Assembly (NCBI RefSeq): GCF_029955155.1
Contig: NZ_JAPNOZ010000012.1
Location: forward strand, 763,610-827,609
Length of the DNA: 64,000 nt
Direction of reading: 5' to 3'
Source of the DNA: Psychrobacillus sp. NEAU-3TGS
Lineage (GTDB): Bacteria; Bacillota; Bacilli; Bacillales_A; Planococcaceae
Position numbers and translations under genes: made by a program. The number at the start of each line of letters is the position of its first letter. The first letter of the stretch is position 1. Below are positions 51,160 to 61,682 of this stretch, piece after piece. The notes under the pieces are model-generated. The model saw nothing but the letters and a program-made list of their open reading frames with translations, made no database searches and had not been told where the DNA came from.

Positions 51160-51915
51160 TTAGCTTTTTTCGTCCCGAAGTGCAGGCATTGTTATGTTTC
51201 CTTTCTCTTCTACCGTCACGACAATATTATCACTTGTTAGCTGGTCTAAGACGCCACCTCCTAGATGGACAGATGCTAATAGTACTGCGGGATCTCCTAC
51301 TGCTTCGATTGTAAACGGTGCTGGAAATGTCTTTCCGTCTATCGTTATAACAGGGCCTGTACAACGAATAAACGAATTTGCTCGAAGTCTTTGTCCATTA
51401 ATAGAAATTGCTTCTGCTCCCGAAATTTTCAATTCGTTTACCACTTTAAACACATGACTCTCATGGACAATATAATCATTTGGATTTTCTTGGGACGGGT
51501 TATATGCACCATCTTCTAATGATACCGCGATTCCCTTTCCTTGTGACGGTATATCCCCCATTAATAATCTTAACTTCTCTGCTTCTTTTACTAATGCCTC
51601 TGCACTTTCTTCACTATTCGCAAACTTTTGCTCCAACTCACGAATCGCTTGCTGACTTTCATTTATTTCCTCTGTGAGTTCCTTATTTCTTTCTTTTTGT
51701 TCAATTAATTCTTCTCTATATTTGGTCTGTTCTAAAAAACTTTCGCTTGTACTATTTCTTTCCGATTCATTTTCTACGGCAATACTATAGGAATAGGCAA
51801 GTATAAAGCCTAAAACTAAACTTACTAAGGAGATAAGTATTCGCCCACGAGAAGGTATTTTAAGGAGTTTGTTCCTCTTCTTCAAGCTCTGTCGCCTCCT
51901 CGTTGATTTCTTCAT
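51160..51915 (-). CDS. ylxW: DUF881 family protein YlxW
   Basis: 251 aa. N-terminal basic stretch, one membrane helix (about residues 25-45), a long coiled coil (about 55-115) and a DUF881 domain ending in VHLGGGVLDQLTSDNIVVTVEEKG. The first ATG at 51915 overlaps divIB by 56 bases; a TTG at about 51882 with less overlap is a possible alternative. Together with YlxX it forms a pair next to DivIB. Confidence 0.85.
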   Translation of the reverse strand: MKKSTRRRQSLKKRNKLLKIPSRGRILISLVSLVLGFILAYSYSIAVENESERNSTSESFLEQTKYREELIEQKERNKELTEEINESQQAIRELEQKFANSEESAEALVKEAEKLRLLMGDIPSQGKGIAVSLEDGAYNPSQENPNDYIVHESHVFKVVNELKISGAEAISINGQRLRANSFIRCTGPVITIDGKTFPAPFTIEAVGDPAVLLASVHLGGGVLDQLTSDNIVVTVEEKGNITMPALRDEKS

Positions 51916-52660
51916 TGTGCAATTCTACATATGGTTGAAAGAATGAGCCAACCTCTAGGTCAATAGTGCCTTTTACATCCGGATTTAACTGCGATACGAT
52001 AGATGGATAATAATTCATCTTTTCGGCAAAGGATGGAATAATAGCTTTTATTTCATTGCCATCATTCATAAATACTTGTATCGAGTATTTATCATTTTCT
52101 GTTGGCGTATAAATGATTTGTGAAATAGTTAGCAATACTTCTGGTTGTAGGTTAGCTAATTCTTTTATTAACCTTAAACGAACTTTTTCTTCTTTAAATC
52201 CGGAAAAAATCGGTCCTTCAAAAGGTAAGACTTGTCCTCCTGTATCAATCACTTTGCCATTTTCTAAAATAATACTAAGTACTCCTTCTTTTTCCTCGTA
52301 TCCAATTTGTTTGTATTCCTCCACTTGGATATGTACTTCCGTGAGCCAGTTGCGTTTTACGTGAGCAGATTTTATCCATTCATTTTGTGCTAAGTTTTTT
52401 TCAATATTCTTTTCTTTAAAACCCCACATTGAATCGCCCAATTTTAATGTACTTTGTTTAATGTACGTTTCTTTTGGAACGAGTACAGCACCTTTTAACT
52501 CAATGGACTGTACTTGACTATAATCAGATTGAAAATAGAGAACGATTAAGAGAGTCGTGACAAAGAGAAAAAGTAGAATGGAAAACTTTTTGTTTGTCCT
52601 GCGTCTCCTACGTTCTTTTAAAGTGGGTATACGATCTTCAATATCGATGATTTTTTCCAT
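51860..52660 (-). CDS. divIB: Cell-division protein DivIB/FtsQ
   Basis: Bitopic division protein that forms a complex with FtsL and DivIC. A cytoplasmic basic tail, one membrane helix (about residues 27-45), then a POTRA-like domain (VQSIELKGAVLVPKE) and beta domain, ending in a Glu-rich tail. Length 266 aa fits. GGGAGGCGG precedes the ATG. Starts one base after the spoVE-like stop; B. subtilis has murG and murB between these two genes. Confidence 0.93.
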   Translation of the reverse strand: MEKIIDIEDRIPTLKERRRRRTNKKFSILLFLFVTTLLIVLYFQSDYSQVQSIELKGAVLVPKETYIKQSTLKLGDSMWGFKEKNIEKNLAQNEWIKSAHVKRNWLTEVHIQVEEYKQIGYEEKEGVLSIILENGKVIDTGGQVLPFEGPIFSGFKEEKVRLRLIKELANLQPEVLLTISQIIYTPTENDKYSIQVFMNDGNEIKAIIPSFAEKMNYYPSIVSQLNPDVKGTIDLEVGSFFQPYVELHNEEINEEATELEEEEQTP

Positions 52661-52661
52661 T

Positions 52662-53757
52662 CTACCGCCTCCCTTCTTGTATAGATGTATTTGCTAGATT
52701 GAATATAATCCCGATAATAATCCAAGTCATGACAAGAGAGGAACCACCATAGCTTATAAACGGTAAAGTCACACCCGTTACAGGAAGCAGCCCTGTCACA
52801 ACTCCCATATTCAAAAACGTTTGAACAGTTAACAAAGAAGTGAATGCGATAATCATTAACTGTGCTTCTCTCGTTTTGGATTTAGCGGCCATCATAAAGC
52901 TTGTCGTAAAAAAAGTTAGAAAAGCAATGATAACGATTAACCCACCTATAAAACCTGTCTCTTCTAACAAAATAGAAAAGATAAAATCATTTTGAGGTTC
53001 TGGTAAGTATAAAAACTTTTGTCTACTATTACCGTATCCAAATCCAAACAATCCAGCTGGCCCTATAGCAAGTAACGATTGAATCGCCTGGAACCCAGAA
53101 CCTAAAGGATCCTTCCATGGATCTAGAAAAGCTTGAATTCGGACAAGTCTATATGGTGCAGAAATGATCAATGCTATGAAACCAATGATACCAACTCCAC
53201 CAATTGCCAAGAAAAACTTGATAGACAGACCAGCGGCGAACAGTAAAAAGAATACCGCCATCACTAACACAAATGCAGATCCAAAATCCGGTTGAAGCAT
53301 GATTAAACTAATTGGTATTAGCAGTAAAATAGCACTTTGAAAATACACTACTTTTTTCGGCTTCTTATCATTAGCCAAAGCACCCGCTAATACACCTAAT
53401 ACAGAAATTTTAGCAAGTTCTGCTGGCTGAAAATTCATAAATCCTAATGGAATCCAACTTTGAGAACCATTTCTAACTACACCTATTCCAGGAATTAATA
53501 CCCCTATTAATAATACGATAGAAATTAAATATAAAATTTGCCAAAATGTAGGAATACGGATAATGCTTTTATTTCGGATAAAAAAAGCTACAGCAATACC
53601 TACGATTAAATAAGTCGCTTGTTTAATGGCAAATGGCATTTGCCCTTTATAATGGACTTCACTCCAGTAAGAACCAGCAGAATGGACAAATAGAATACCA
53701 ATAACTGATAAAAATAGGACGGAGGAAACAAATAATACTTTACTTTTAACTTCCGAT
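52662..53757 (-). CDS. spoVE: FtsW/RodA/SpoVE-family lipid II polymerase with apparent one-base lesion at the start
   Basis: SEDS-family membrane glycosyltransferase that polymerises lipid II; by position it is the spore-cortex SpoVE. The uninterrupted frame starts with ATG at 53639 (325 aa) and lacks the first membrane helix. The missing helix is encoded directly upstream in the same frame (KVLFVSSVLFLSVIGILFVHSAG), but that frame has no start codon and opens after TAA. Removing one C at 53755 turns ATCGG into ATGG and gives an ATG seven bases after AAAGGA; the product is then 364 aa, close to SpoVE's 366. Family motifs include PGIGVVRNGSQSW and LLEETGFIGG. Confidence 0.88.
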
Positions 53758-53772
53758 TATTTCATCCTTTCG

Positions 53773-55128
53773 TTACTCTTTCAAAGAAATAACTTTTTCA
53801 ATAAACTCATCGCCACGTAACTCAAAGCTTGCGTATTGATCCCAGCTTGCACAAGCAGGTGATAATAATACGACATCTCCTGCATCTGATAGTTTAATAC
53901 CTTCATCAATAGCTTCCACTAAATTATTTACGCGAATAACCGTCGGAATAGATTGCTCTTCTCCGAACTTTTGCAAACGTTCTGCAGTTTCCCCGTAATG
54001 GATCAATGCTTTTACATGATGTAAATAAGGAATTAACTCATCAAAAGAATGGCCTCTATCCACACCACCCGCGAGTAAAATTATCGGTTCTGAAAAACCT
54101 TCCAATGCACTTTTAGTTGCCAATGCATTCGTCGCCTTAGAATCATTGTAAAATTTTCTGTTATTCCATTCTCGAATAAATTGCGTGCGATGTTTTACGC
54201 CGTGAAAAGTAGAAAGAACAGCCTTAATATCTTCAATAGAACAATCCATAATAAGTGCTGTAGCAGTTGCTGCTAAGACATTTTCTAAATTATGTTTGCC
54301 TCGAAGTGCAATGATAGATCTTTCAAATACTTTTTCGCCATTCCAATAGACGAACTGATCGTCCGCGCTTATACCATCTTTCGTCTTATGGCTAACATAA
54401 AACGGGACTTTCATCGCCTTACTCTTCCCGGCATATTCCTTCACGATCTCTTGCTCACCGTTGTAAATAAACCAGTCAGATGCATCTTGTTTTTTCGTAA
54501 TATTAAATTTTGCATCTGTATATTCCTTGAAATCCGAATGGTAATCTAAATGTGCTTCATATAAGTTCATCAAAATAGAAATTTTCGGTTTCAATTGTTC
54601 AGTTCCCATTAGCTGAAATGATGAAAGCTCTGTTACGATCGTATTTTCTTTGGAAGCTTCTTTTGCGACACTACTAGCAACGGTTCCAATATTACCAGCG
54701 ATCAATGGTTGTTTTTGTCCTTGTTTAAGTATCTCAAAGATAAGTGTAGTCGTGGTTGTTTTACCATTCGATCCTGTAATCCCAATCATCGGTGCATCAC
54801 TTATACGATAGGCAAGCTCCACTTCTGTCCAAACCGGTATGCCTCTTCTTTTTGCCTCCGCAATAACGGAGTTTGTATAAGGAATACCAGGGTTCTTTAC
54901 TATAAGACTGAATCCCTCGTCTAAAAGATCCTCTGGATGGCTCCCACATATAACTGTTAAGCCTTTAGAAAGTAAATACTGGGCATTTTCGTTTTCATCG
55001 AAAGGTTTTGCATCATTGACTGTTACAAAGGCACCTAAATCATGCAAAATTTCGGCCGCAGCCGTACCACTTTTAGCCAAACCTAATACTAATATTTTTT
55101 TATGATAGACAATTGGTAACTGTTTCAC
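53773..55128 (-). CDS. murD: UDP-N-acetylmuramoyl-L-alanine:D-glutamate ligase
   Basis: Adds D-glutamate to UDP-MurNAc-L-Ala in peptidoglycan synthesis. The ATP loop GITGSNGKTTTTTLI (about residues 112-126) and the KFYNDSKATNALAT ligase motif are present. Length 451 aa is normal. Start is a GTG at 55128, with the GGAGG inside the end of mraY. Confidence 0.96.
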   Translation of the reverse strand: MKQLPIVYHKKILVLGLAKSGTAAAEILHDLGAFVTVNDAKPFDENENAQYLLSKGLTVICGSHPEDLLDEGFSLIVKNPGIPYTNSVIAEAKRRGIPVWTEVELAYRISDAPMIGITGSNGKTTTTTLIFEILKQGQKQPLIAGNIGTVASSVAKEASKENTIVTELSSFQLMGTEQLKPKISILMNLYEAHLDYHSDFKEYTDAKFNITKKQDASDWFIYNGEQEIVKEYAGKSKAMKVPFYVSHKTKDGISADDQFVYWNGEKVFERSIIALRGKHNLENVLAATATALIMDCSIEDIKAVLSTFHGVKHRTQFIREWNNRKFYNDSKATNALATKSALEGFSEPIILLAGGVDRGHSFDELIPYLHHVKALIHYGETAERLQKFGEEQSIPTVIRVNNLVEAIDEGIKLSDAGDVVLLSPACASWDQYASFELRGDEFIEKVISLKE

Positions 55129-55129
55129 T

Positions 55130-56101
55130 TTATAAAACCTCCATCAATACAACAATCATAGCGGCAACAAAACCAACTGCCCAAAATACAGTTACAATTT
55201 TGCGCTCATTCCAACCAGAAAGTTCAAAATGATGGTGAATCGGACTCATTTTAAAAATACGCTTTCCAGTTGTTTTAAAACTAATTACTTGTAAAATAAC
55301 GGACAAAGTCTCTACTACAAAAACGATACCAATGATTAGTAACATTAGCTCTTGCTTGACTAAAATAGATACCATTGCAAGCGAACCACCTAATGCCAGC
55401 GATCCAGTATCACCCATAAATACTTTTGCCGGATTCTTATTGAATAATAGAAATCCTAATAGAGCCCCAGCCACGCTAAAAGCGAAAATAGCTATGTCTG
55501 TCTGTTCAAAAGTAAGTGCTAGCACAGCAAATGTTACAAAAGCAACAGAAGCAGTTCCGGACACTAGACCGTCTAAACCATCTGACAAATTCACTGCATT
55601 TGAAAATCCTACTAACCAGAATATTAGAAATGCTACATAAAATTGACCAAGTGAGAAATCAACATTCGTAAATGGAATGGCAAGAGTGGTATCAAAAGGA
55701 CCTAATTTTAATAAAAAATAAGCAATAATGGATATAACAATTTGGCCAATCAGCTTCTGAATTGACGTTAGTCCAAGATTTCTTTTTAATACAACTTTGA
55801 TAAAATCATCCAAAAATCCAATAGCCCCAAATCCAACTAAAATGATGAGCAATACGATCGATTGCGTCGTTAACTTATCGAAGTAAAACGAAAGACCTAT
55901 CGTAGAGACAATAATGGAAGTGATAAAAATAAGTCCTCCCATTGTTGGCGTTCCTGCTTTTTTGTGATGCGATTCCGGTCCTTCTTCTCTAATACTTTGA
56001 CCAAACTTCATCTTCCTTAAATAAGGAATTACAATTGGTGCAAGAATGACCGATAAAAGAAAACTAACAAATAGTGTAATAATCGTTGCAGATAATGTCA
56101 T
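55130..56101 (-). CDS. mraY: Phospho-MurNAc-pentapeptide translocase
   Basis: Ten-helix membrane enzyme that makes lipid I by transferring phospho-MurNAc-pentapeptide to undecaprenyl phosphate. The motifs [17 protein letters not shown] with its Asp pair and [12 protein letters not shown] and [11 protein letters not shown] are present, and the C-terminal [13 protein letters not shown] carries the family's three histidines. Length 323 aa. In B. subtilis murE precedes it; here spoVD does. Confidence 0.96.
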   Translation of the reverse strand: MTLSATIITLFVSFLLSVILAPIVIPYLRKMKFGQSIREEGPESHHKKAGTPTMGGLIFITSIIVSTIGLSFYFDKLTTQSIVLLIILVGFGAIGFLDDFIKVVLKRNLGLTSIQKLIGQIVISIIAYFLLKLGPFDTTLAIPFTNVDFSLGQFYVAFLIFWLVGFSNAVNLSDGLDGLVSGTASVAFVTFAVLALTFEQTDIAIFAFSVAGALLGFLLFNKNPAKVFMGDTGSLALGGSLAMVSILVKQELMLLIIGIVFVVETLSVILQVISFKTTGKRIFKMSPIHHHFELSGWNERKIVTVFWAVGFVAAMIVVLMEVL

Positions 56102-56168
56102 GAAAAAATCTCCTTAATTGCCATCAACTATAGCTGAATGTTCCATAGTTATTTATTTTTAAAATTGG

Positions 56169-58049
56169 TTATTTCGTATATACATGTATCGTTCCATCAA
56201 TAGGTATGAGACTATCTTCTTTTGGTAACTGGGTAAGTATTTCATCTCCCTCACCATGCCAAACTATTGAAAATGGATACATATAGGACGTTACTTCTTT
56301 TTTCTTTATACCTACTAAGTTTGGAACGCGAACTTGTTCAACGTCTCCCCATCTGTATTCTTTTTCTAATTGTTTACCACCACCGGTAACTTCCAATGAA
56401 TCCTCGATGATTTGCCCAACAATTGGTGCTGCAATAGTAGACCCAAATACCGTAGAACTCTTCGGATTATCAATTGCAACGTATACAACGATTTCTGGGT
56501 TATCCGCCGGTGCAAAACCTATAAAAGATACGATATATTCCCCTTCTGCGTATCTACCGTTTATAACCTTTTGGGCAGTTCCAGTTTTTCCGCCAATTCG
56601 TAAACCATCTCTATAAGCATTTCTTCCCGATCCTAACGCTACAACATGTTCTAGCGCATCTCGAACTTTTGCAGAAGTTTCTTCGCTGATTACTTGTTTT
56701 TTCATCTCTGGCTCGGTAGTCGATAAAATATCGTTTGTTTCACCGTCTAGCACATTTTTTACAATATACGGTTTATACAAATAACCACCATTTACCGCTG
56801 CAGCAACCGCCTGCACTTGTTGAATCGGTGTTACGGAAATACCTTGACCGAATGATGTAGTCGCATGTTCAACAGGACCGTAACGATCTTTACTAAATAG
56901 AATGCCCGTCGATTCTCCAGCCATGCCTGATTCTGTCGATTTTCCAAAACCAAAATTTCGAATATACTCTTGGAGCTTTTCAGGACCAACTCTTCTGCCT
57001 AGTTCGATAAAACCTGGGTTACAGGAGTCTTGAACGACTTCTAAGAAAGTTTCATCCCCATGCCCTTGCCTTTTCCAACAACGCAGCCTAGTACCTTCTA
57101 CCATTACGTATCCTGGATCAAAAAAATGATCATTCTCTAAATCTACTACATTTTCTTCGAGTGCAGCACTCAGTGTAATTATCTTAAATGTAGAGCCGGG
57201 TTCAAATGTCATCCATACTGGTAAATTACGATTATAAATAGTAGAATCCACATCCTGATAATTAGCAGGATCAAAGTTTGGAGCAGAAGCAAGTGCGAGT
57301 ATCTCTCCTGTTTTAGGATTCATCGCTATACCAATAGCTTGCGTCGCATCATACTGCTTCATCGCTTGAGAAAGTTCTCTTTCAACTACTTGTTGTATGT
57401 TCATATCAATCGTTAGCTGTACATGATTACCTTTCGTACCATTCTTCCAACCGTCGTCCACATGCGGTAGTGGAATTCCTTTTGCATCCGTATACATCCG
57501 AATGGCCGATTCTTTTCCTGTTAAAACAGCATCGTATTGATATTCAATTCCTGCAAGTCCTTGTGTATCATAACCGGTAAAGCCTAGCAATCTAGATAGC
57601 ATCTCTCCATGTGGATAGTCTCTTATGTAGTCGACGCCTGAATATAAACCTTTAATATTCTTATCTTGTATTTCCATCGCTAGTTCAGTAGAAATATTTT
57701 TACCTGCTGGTGCAATTTTTATGATACTCTCTCTTTTATTTATTTGTTCCAACAGCTTTTCTTTATCCATTTCAATAAGCGGTGCGATTTGATCTGCTAC
57801 TTGTTCTGGATCTTTGTTTTGAGAAGGCATGTAAAATAACGTCGGAGCAAGCTTATTACCTACAATGACTTCTCCATTTCTATCCAATATATTCCCTCGC
57901 AGTGATGAATAAGGAAGTTCTCGATCCCAGCTCTCTTTTGCTTTTGACGTCAATTCATCAAATTGAAAAAATTGTAGCTGTATTAATTTAGCTCCAACCA
58001 TCACAAACAGAATAATCGTTATTAACCAAATCATTCGCAGTCGGATCAT
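56169..58049 (-). CDS. spoVD: Class B penicillin-binding protein, SpoVD type
   Basis: Transpeptidase for spore cortex wall, by position and domain order: N-terminal membrane helix, dimerisation domain, transpeptidase and one PASTA domain. The catalytic motifs are STFK (in EPGSTFKIITL), SxN as SCN (in QDSCNPGFIEL) and KTG (in GGKTGTAQKV). Length is 626 aa (B. subtilis SpoVD about 645). The ATG at 58049 lacks a good ribosome site; AAAGGAG lies 23 bases earlier, so a slightly longer start (perhaps altered) is possible. Confidence 0.9.
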   Translation of the reverse strand: MIRLRMIWLITIILFVMVGAKLIQLQFFQFDELTSKAKESWDRELPYSSLRGNILDRNGEVIVGNKLAPTLFYMPSQNKDPEQVADQIAPLIEMDKEKLLEQINKRESIIKIAPAGKNISTELAMEIQDKNIKGLYSGVDYIRDYPHGEMLSRLLGFTGYDTQGLAGIEYQYDAVLTGKESAIRMYTDAKGIPLPHVDDGWKNGTKGNHVQLTIDMNIQQVVERELSQAMKQYDATQAIGIAMNPKTGEILALASAPNFDPANYQDVDSTIYNRNLPVWMTFEPGSTFKIITLSAALEENVVDLENDHFFDPGYVMVEGTRLRCWKRQGHGDETFLEVVQDSCNPGFIELGRRVGPEKLQEYIRNFGFGKSTESGMAGESTGILFSKDRYGPVEHATTSFGQGISVTPIQQVQAVAAAVNGGYLYKPYIVKNVLDGETNDILSTTEPEMKKQVISEETSAKVRDALEHVVALGSGRNAYRDGLRIGGKTGTAQKVINGRYAEGEYIVSFIGFAPADNPEIVVYVAIDNPKSSTVFGSTIAAPIVGQIIEDSLEVTGGGKQLEKEYRWGDVEQVRVPNLVGIKKKEVTSYMYPFSIVWHGEGDEILTQLPKEDSLIPIDGTIHVYTK

Positions 58050-58145
58050 TTGCTTTAGTTTAGAAATGCCATTTTCTCCTTTTACTCGTTTTAGATAACG
58101 TATGAGAAAATGACAATAACTATTCTATTTCTCTTTATATAACTC

Positions 58146-60353
58146 TTAATCCTGCGGTAGTTCTTCCACTAATTCCTCTTCCGAAGGAGCAACATCTGTT
58201 ACTTCTTCAGGTGTCGCTAACTGGACAACGACAGGCGTTTCGCTGGAAACAATGGAGCCAGCTGTCAAACTTTGCTCTGTTACAAAGCCTTCCCCATTAA
58301 TTTCAATAGGAATATTCGCTAATGTTTTATATATCATTAAATTACGCTTTGACCAACCTGTAAAATTTGGTAACTGAATTTCCCCTTGTCCTTTAATAAA
58401 CACCGTGCCACTTGAAATAATAGAAGTACCAGCAGCTGGATATTGCTCCGTTACATTTTCTTCCTGACCAATTATAACAGTTTTCAAACCTTGTGACTCT
58501 AGCATACTTTGGCTTTCAACAATATTTTTACCAACAACGTTTGGCATTTCTATTGGACTAGCAAGCTCCAGATTTTCAGGCTGAACGTTTAAGTATTTTA
58601 GACTTTTTTCTGTTACTGTATTAAATACATCCGCAACTGGTTGTGAGCCAGACTCCGTTAACTTTAAATGTGGTTTATGCACAGTTACATATACGATGAG
58701 CTGGGGATCTTCTACAGGTGCCATTCCTAAGAAGGAATACAGGAATACTTCCCGCCCCCAGTAATAGCCCCCACCAGGTTTAGCAATTTGTGCTGTTCCC
58801 GTTTTACCGGCCGTTGTATATTCATCTAACTTAAAACGCTTTGCAGTACCATATTCAGATGTAACCGTACTAGCCAAAATTTCTTTCACTTTTTCAGCTG
58901 TTTTCGCTGAAATTGGTGATTTTTTTTCGGTAGGCTTATGATTGCTTAATACTTTACCGGTATTAGGATCAACTATTTTATCAATCACATACGGTTGCAT
59001 CATTTTTCCGTTATTTGTTATGGCAGTCATTCCTTGAATCATTTGAATAGGAGTTACAGTTGTACCTTGACCGTATGTCGTAGTTACTCTGTTCAATGGA
59101 TAAGTATCCAAAACTGTTCCTGTAGCTTCATTTGGAAGATCAATGCCCGTTTTTTCTCCAAAACCAAAACGATGAATATAGTCGATAAATACTTCATCGC
59201 CCATACGATTAAGTAAATATGCCATTGATACGTTGGACGATCGTTGAAACCCTTCTAAAAATGTAATTGAACCCCATCCCTGCCCATTATTATGATCTCG
59301 AATGGTATCACCAAATAATGTATAGGAACCAGATTTAAAATGGTCATTTGGATTCCATACGCCTTCTTCAATTGCTGCAGCTAACGTGAAAATTTTCATT
59401 GTGGAACCCGGTTCTATTGTTTGTTCAGTTGCCTCATTTAACCAATTTGTAGATAGCCCATCTCGGGTATTCGGCTCAAATGTAGGTCTTTGTGACATAG
59501 CAAGAATTTCTCCTGTTTTAGCATTCGCCACAATGGCAGTCATTTTCTCAGGATTATATTTTTCCTCTGCACTATTCAGTGCATCTTCTAAAAAGTTTTG
59601 AATTGTTTTATCAATGGTCAAATAAATATCTTGACCATTCTTGGGTTCCGTCACCATTTTTTCTGCATTTGGCAGTAAAAAGCCTTTTGTATCACTTTTA
59701 AATTCTACTTTCCCTGGGGTACCTGTTAACGCCTTGTCATATATATACTCAAGCCCCATTTTCCCTTTCGTTTCTGCCTCACCATCGTCATTTTCTTCTT
59801 TTAATGCAAATCCTATTAAATGAGAGGCAAATTGTCCATTAGGATATAGTCTTTTCAAATCTTGTGTAAAAATAATACCGGGTAGATTATGCGCTTTTAT
59901 CTCATTCATTGTTTTATGGCTAATGTCTCTACCGGCTTTCCCAAATTCTACTTGATATTTTTCATTTTCTATATTTTTTTCCAATAAGGCTACTATTTCT
60001 TCTTCTGTCATATCAATATATTGCGATAATACTTGCGCCGTCTTTTCCGGATCTATTACATGTCGAGGAGCTTTGCTATTTTCTGTTGCTTTTGGGCTTA
60101 CAACTGCTACCATCTTATAGCTTAGCGTATCTTGGACAATTACTTCCCCATTCCGGTCGATAATTTTTCCTCTACTCGCCTGTAAAACTTGCTCTCTATT
60201 ATACTTTGAATCTGCTTTTGCTGATAACACTTGTCCTTCAGCTACACCAGTGGCTTGAATATACACGAATCTACCTAATAATAGAAAAAAGAGCCCTCCA
60301 TATAGTAAAAACATAAGAAAGGCTCCCCATTGAAAACGAAATTTTTTCTTCAT
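58146..60353 (-). CDS. pbpB: Penicillin-binding protein 2B, division-specific transpeptidase
   Basis: Septal transpeptidase. Membrane helix near residues 10-32, dimerisation domain, transpeptidase with STMK (EPGSTMKIFTL), SSN (RSSNVSMAYL) and KTG (AGKTGTAQI), then two PASTA domains (about residues 600-710) and an acidic tail. Length 735 aa. It overlaps ftsL by four bases (ATGA). Confidence 0.95.
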   Translation of the reverse strand: MKKKFRFQWGAFLMFLLYGGLFFLLLGRFVYIQATGVAEGQVLSAKADSKYNREQVLQASRGKIIDRNGEVIVQDTLSYKMVAVVSPKATENSKAPRHVIDPEKTAQVLSQYIDMTEEEIVALLEKNIENEKYQVEFGKAGRDISHKTMNEIKAHNLPGIIFTQDLKRLYPNGQFASHLIGFALKEENDDGEAETKGKMGLEYIYDKALTGTPGKVEFKSDTKGFLLPNAEKMVTEPKNGQDIYLTIDKTIQNFLEDALNSAEEKYNPEKMTAIVANAKTGEILAMSQRPTFEPNTRDGLSTNWLNEATEQTIEPGSTMKIFTLAAAIEEGVWNPNDHFKSGSYTLFGDTIRDHNNGQGWGSITFLEGFQRSSNVSMAYLLNRMGDEVFIDYIHRFGFGEKTGIDLPNEATGTVLDTYPLNRVTTTYGQGTTVTPIQMIQGMTAITNNGKMMQPYVIDKIVDPNTGKVLSNHKPTEKKSPISAKTAEKVKEILASTVTSEYGTAKRFKLDEYTTAGKTGTAQIAKPGGGYYWGREVFLYSFLGMAPVEDPQLIVYVTVHKPHLKLTESGSQPVADVFNTVTEKSLKYLNVQPENLELASPIEMPNVVGKNIVESQSMLESQGLKTVIIGQEENVTEQYPAAGTSIISSGTVFIKGQGEIQLPNFTGWSKRNLMIYKTLANIPIEINGEGFVTEQSLTAGSIVSSETPVVVQLATPEEVTDVAPSEEELVEELPQD

Positions 60354-60718
60354 TGTCCTGGTACTACCTTCACGTTTTGCTCATTCAGTTTCAATCCGAG
60401 CTCCTCCGCCTTTTTCCAAATGCGATCATAGGTAGATAATTCGCTTACTTGTATGGACAAATCTGTATTTTCTTTTGAAGTAGTATCGATTTGTTTTTCG
60501 ATTTGAGAAATGTCCGTAGTTGTTGAACGAACAGCGGTTTGCGTTTGGATAATCATAACAGCGAGCAACGTTACAACAGTAAGCAGACAAATGAGTAATA
60601 TTTTCTCGCCTTTTGATAATATTTTTTTATGTTTCTTTACCGTTTTTTGTATTTGTGGTTGTTCTGGAATAGAAGGACGACTTATGTATGTTTCTGAATG
60701 ATGGTTACGTAAAGCCAT
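60350..60718 (-). CDS. ftsL: Cell-division protein FtsL
   Basis: Small bitopic protein of the DivIB-FtsL-DivIC complex. A basic cytoplasmic part, one membrane helix (about residues 40-62), then a leucine-zipper-like coiled coil (about 70-105) and a short end. 122 aa fits. The ATG follows the rsmH stop directly. Confidence 0.93.
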   Translation of the reverse strand: MALRNHHSETYISRPSIPEQPQIQKTVKKHKKILSKGEKILLICLLTVVTLLAVMIIQTQTAVRSTTTDISQIEKQIDTTSKENTDLSIQVSELSTYDRIWKKAEELGLKLNEQNVKVVPGQ

Positions 60719-61669
60719 TTAGACACTCCCTTTTTCTATTAGTTTTTCCACAATTCTTAGCTTAGCGGATCGAGATCGATTGTTTACTTCTAGTTCTTCA
60801 GCTGAAGGCAATATCGGTTTTCTTGTTACTAGTTTTAGCATTGGCTCCATCCCTGCTGGAATTACAGGCAAGTTTGGTGGTAAATCTGGTATCGTCGAAG
60901 CTTCTTTAAAAATTGTCTTCGCTAATCTGTCTTCTAGCGAATGGAATGTAATTACACTAATTCTTCCACCTACATTGATAAGTTGAATAGCATCCTCTAG
61001 GGAATCCTCTGCTGCTCCCAGCTCATCATTTACAGCTATTCTGATTGCTTGAAAAATTCGTTTAGCCGGGTGCCCACCAGTGCGTCTTGCCGCAGCTGGA
61101 ATTCCTGCTTTTATTAATTCTACTAATTGGAAAGTGGTCTCAATAGGAGCCGACTCTCGTGCTTGTTCGATTTTGCGTGCAATTTGTTTGGAAAATTTCT
61201 CTTCTCCATATCGGAAAAAGATTTTTACTAGCTTTTCATATGCCCACTCATTCACAACATGGTAAGCAGTTAGTTCGCTCGTTTGATCCATGCGCATATC
61301 AAGGGGTGCATCATAGTTATAACTGAAACCACGTTCTGGCGTATCGAGCTGCGGAGAAGATACCCCTAGGTCATATAAAATGCCATCTACTTTTTCAATC
61401 CCGATGTTAGCAAGCTCGGTTTTCAAATAGCGGAAATTCGCATGTACAAAAGTAACTTGCTCTAAGTAAGGAGCTAGTTTTACTTTTGCATTTTCGATCG
61501 CTGTCATATCTTGATCGAAACAGATTAACTTACCTTGTTCATTTAATTGTTTAACTAAGTATTCACTATGTCCTGCACCACCTAATGTACAGTCCACGTA
61601 AATACCATCTGGACGAACGGCAAGTCCATCTACCGTCTCTTTTAATAATACTGTTGTGTGATGAAACAA
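60719..61669 (-). CDS. rsmH: 16S rRNA (cytosine-1402-N4)-methyltransferase
   Basis: S-adenosylmethionine-dependent methyltransferase for C1402 of 16S rRNA. The SAM-binding [13 protein letters not shown] (about residues 24-36) and the [11 protein letters not shown] motif are present. Length 316 aa is normal. The start is a TTG at 61669 with GGAGG upstream. Confidence 0.95.
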   Translation of the reverse strand: MFHHTTVLLKETVDGLAVRPDGIYVDCTLGGAGHSEYLVKQLNEQGKLICFDQDMTAIENAKVKLAPYLEQVTFVHANFRYLKTELANIGIEKVDGILYDLGVSSPQLDTPERGFSYNYDAPLDMRMDQTSELTAYHVVNEWAYEKLVKIFFRYGEEKFSKQIARKIEQARESAPIETTFQLVELIKAGIPAAARRTGGHPAKRIFQAIRIAVNDELGAAEDSLEDAIQLINVGGRISVITFHSLEDRLAKTIFKEASTIPDLPPNLPVIPAGMEPMLKLVTRKPILPSAEELEVNNRSRSAKLRIVEKLIEKGSV

Positions 61670-61682
61670 GCCTTTACCTCCT

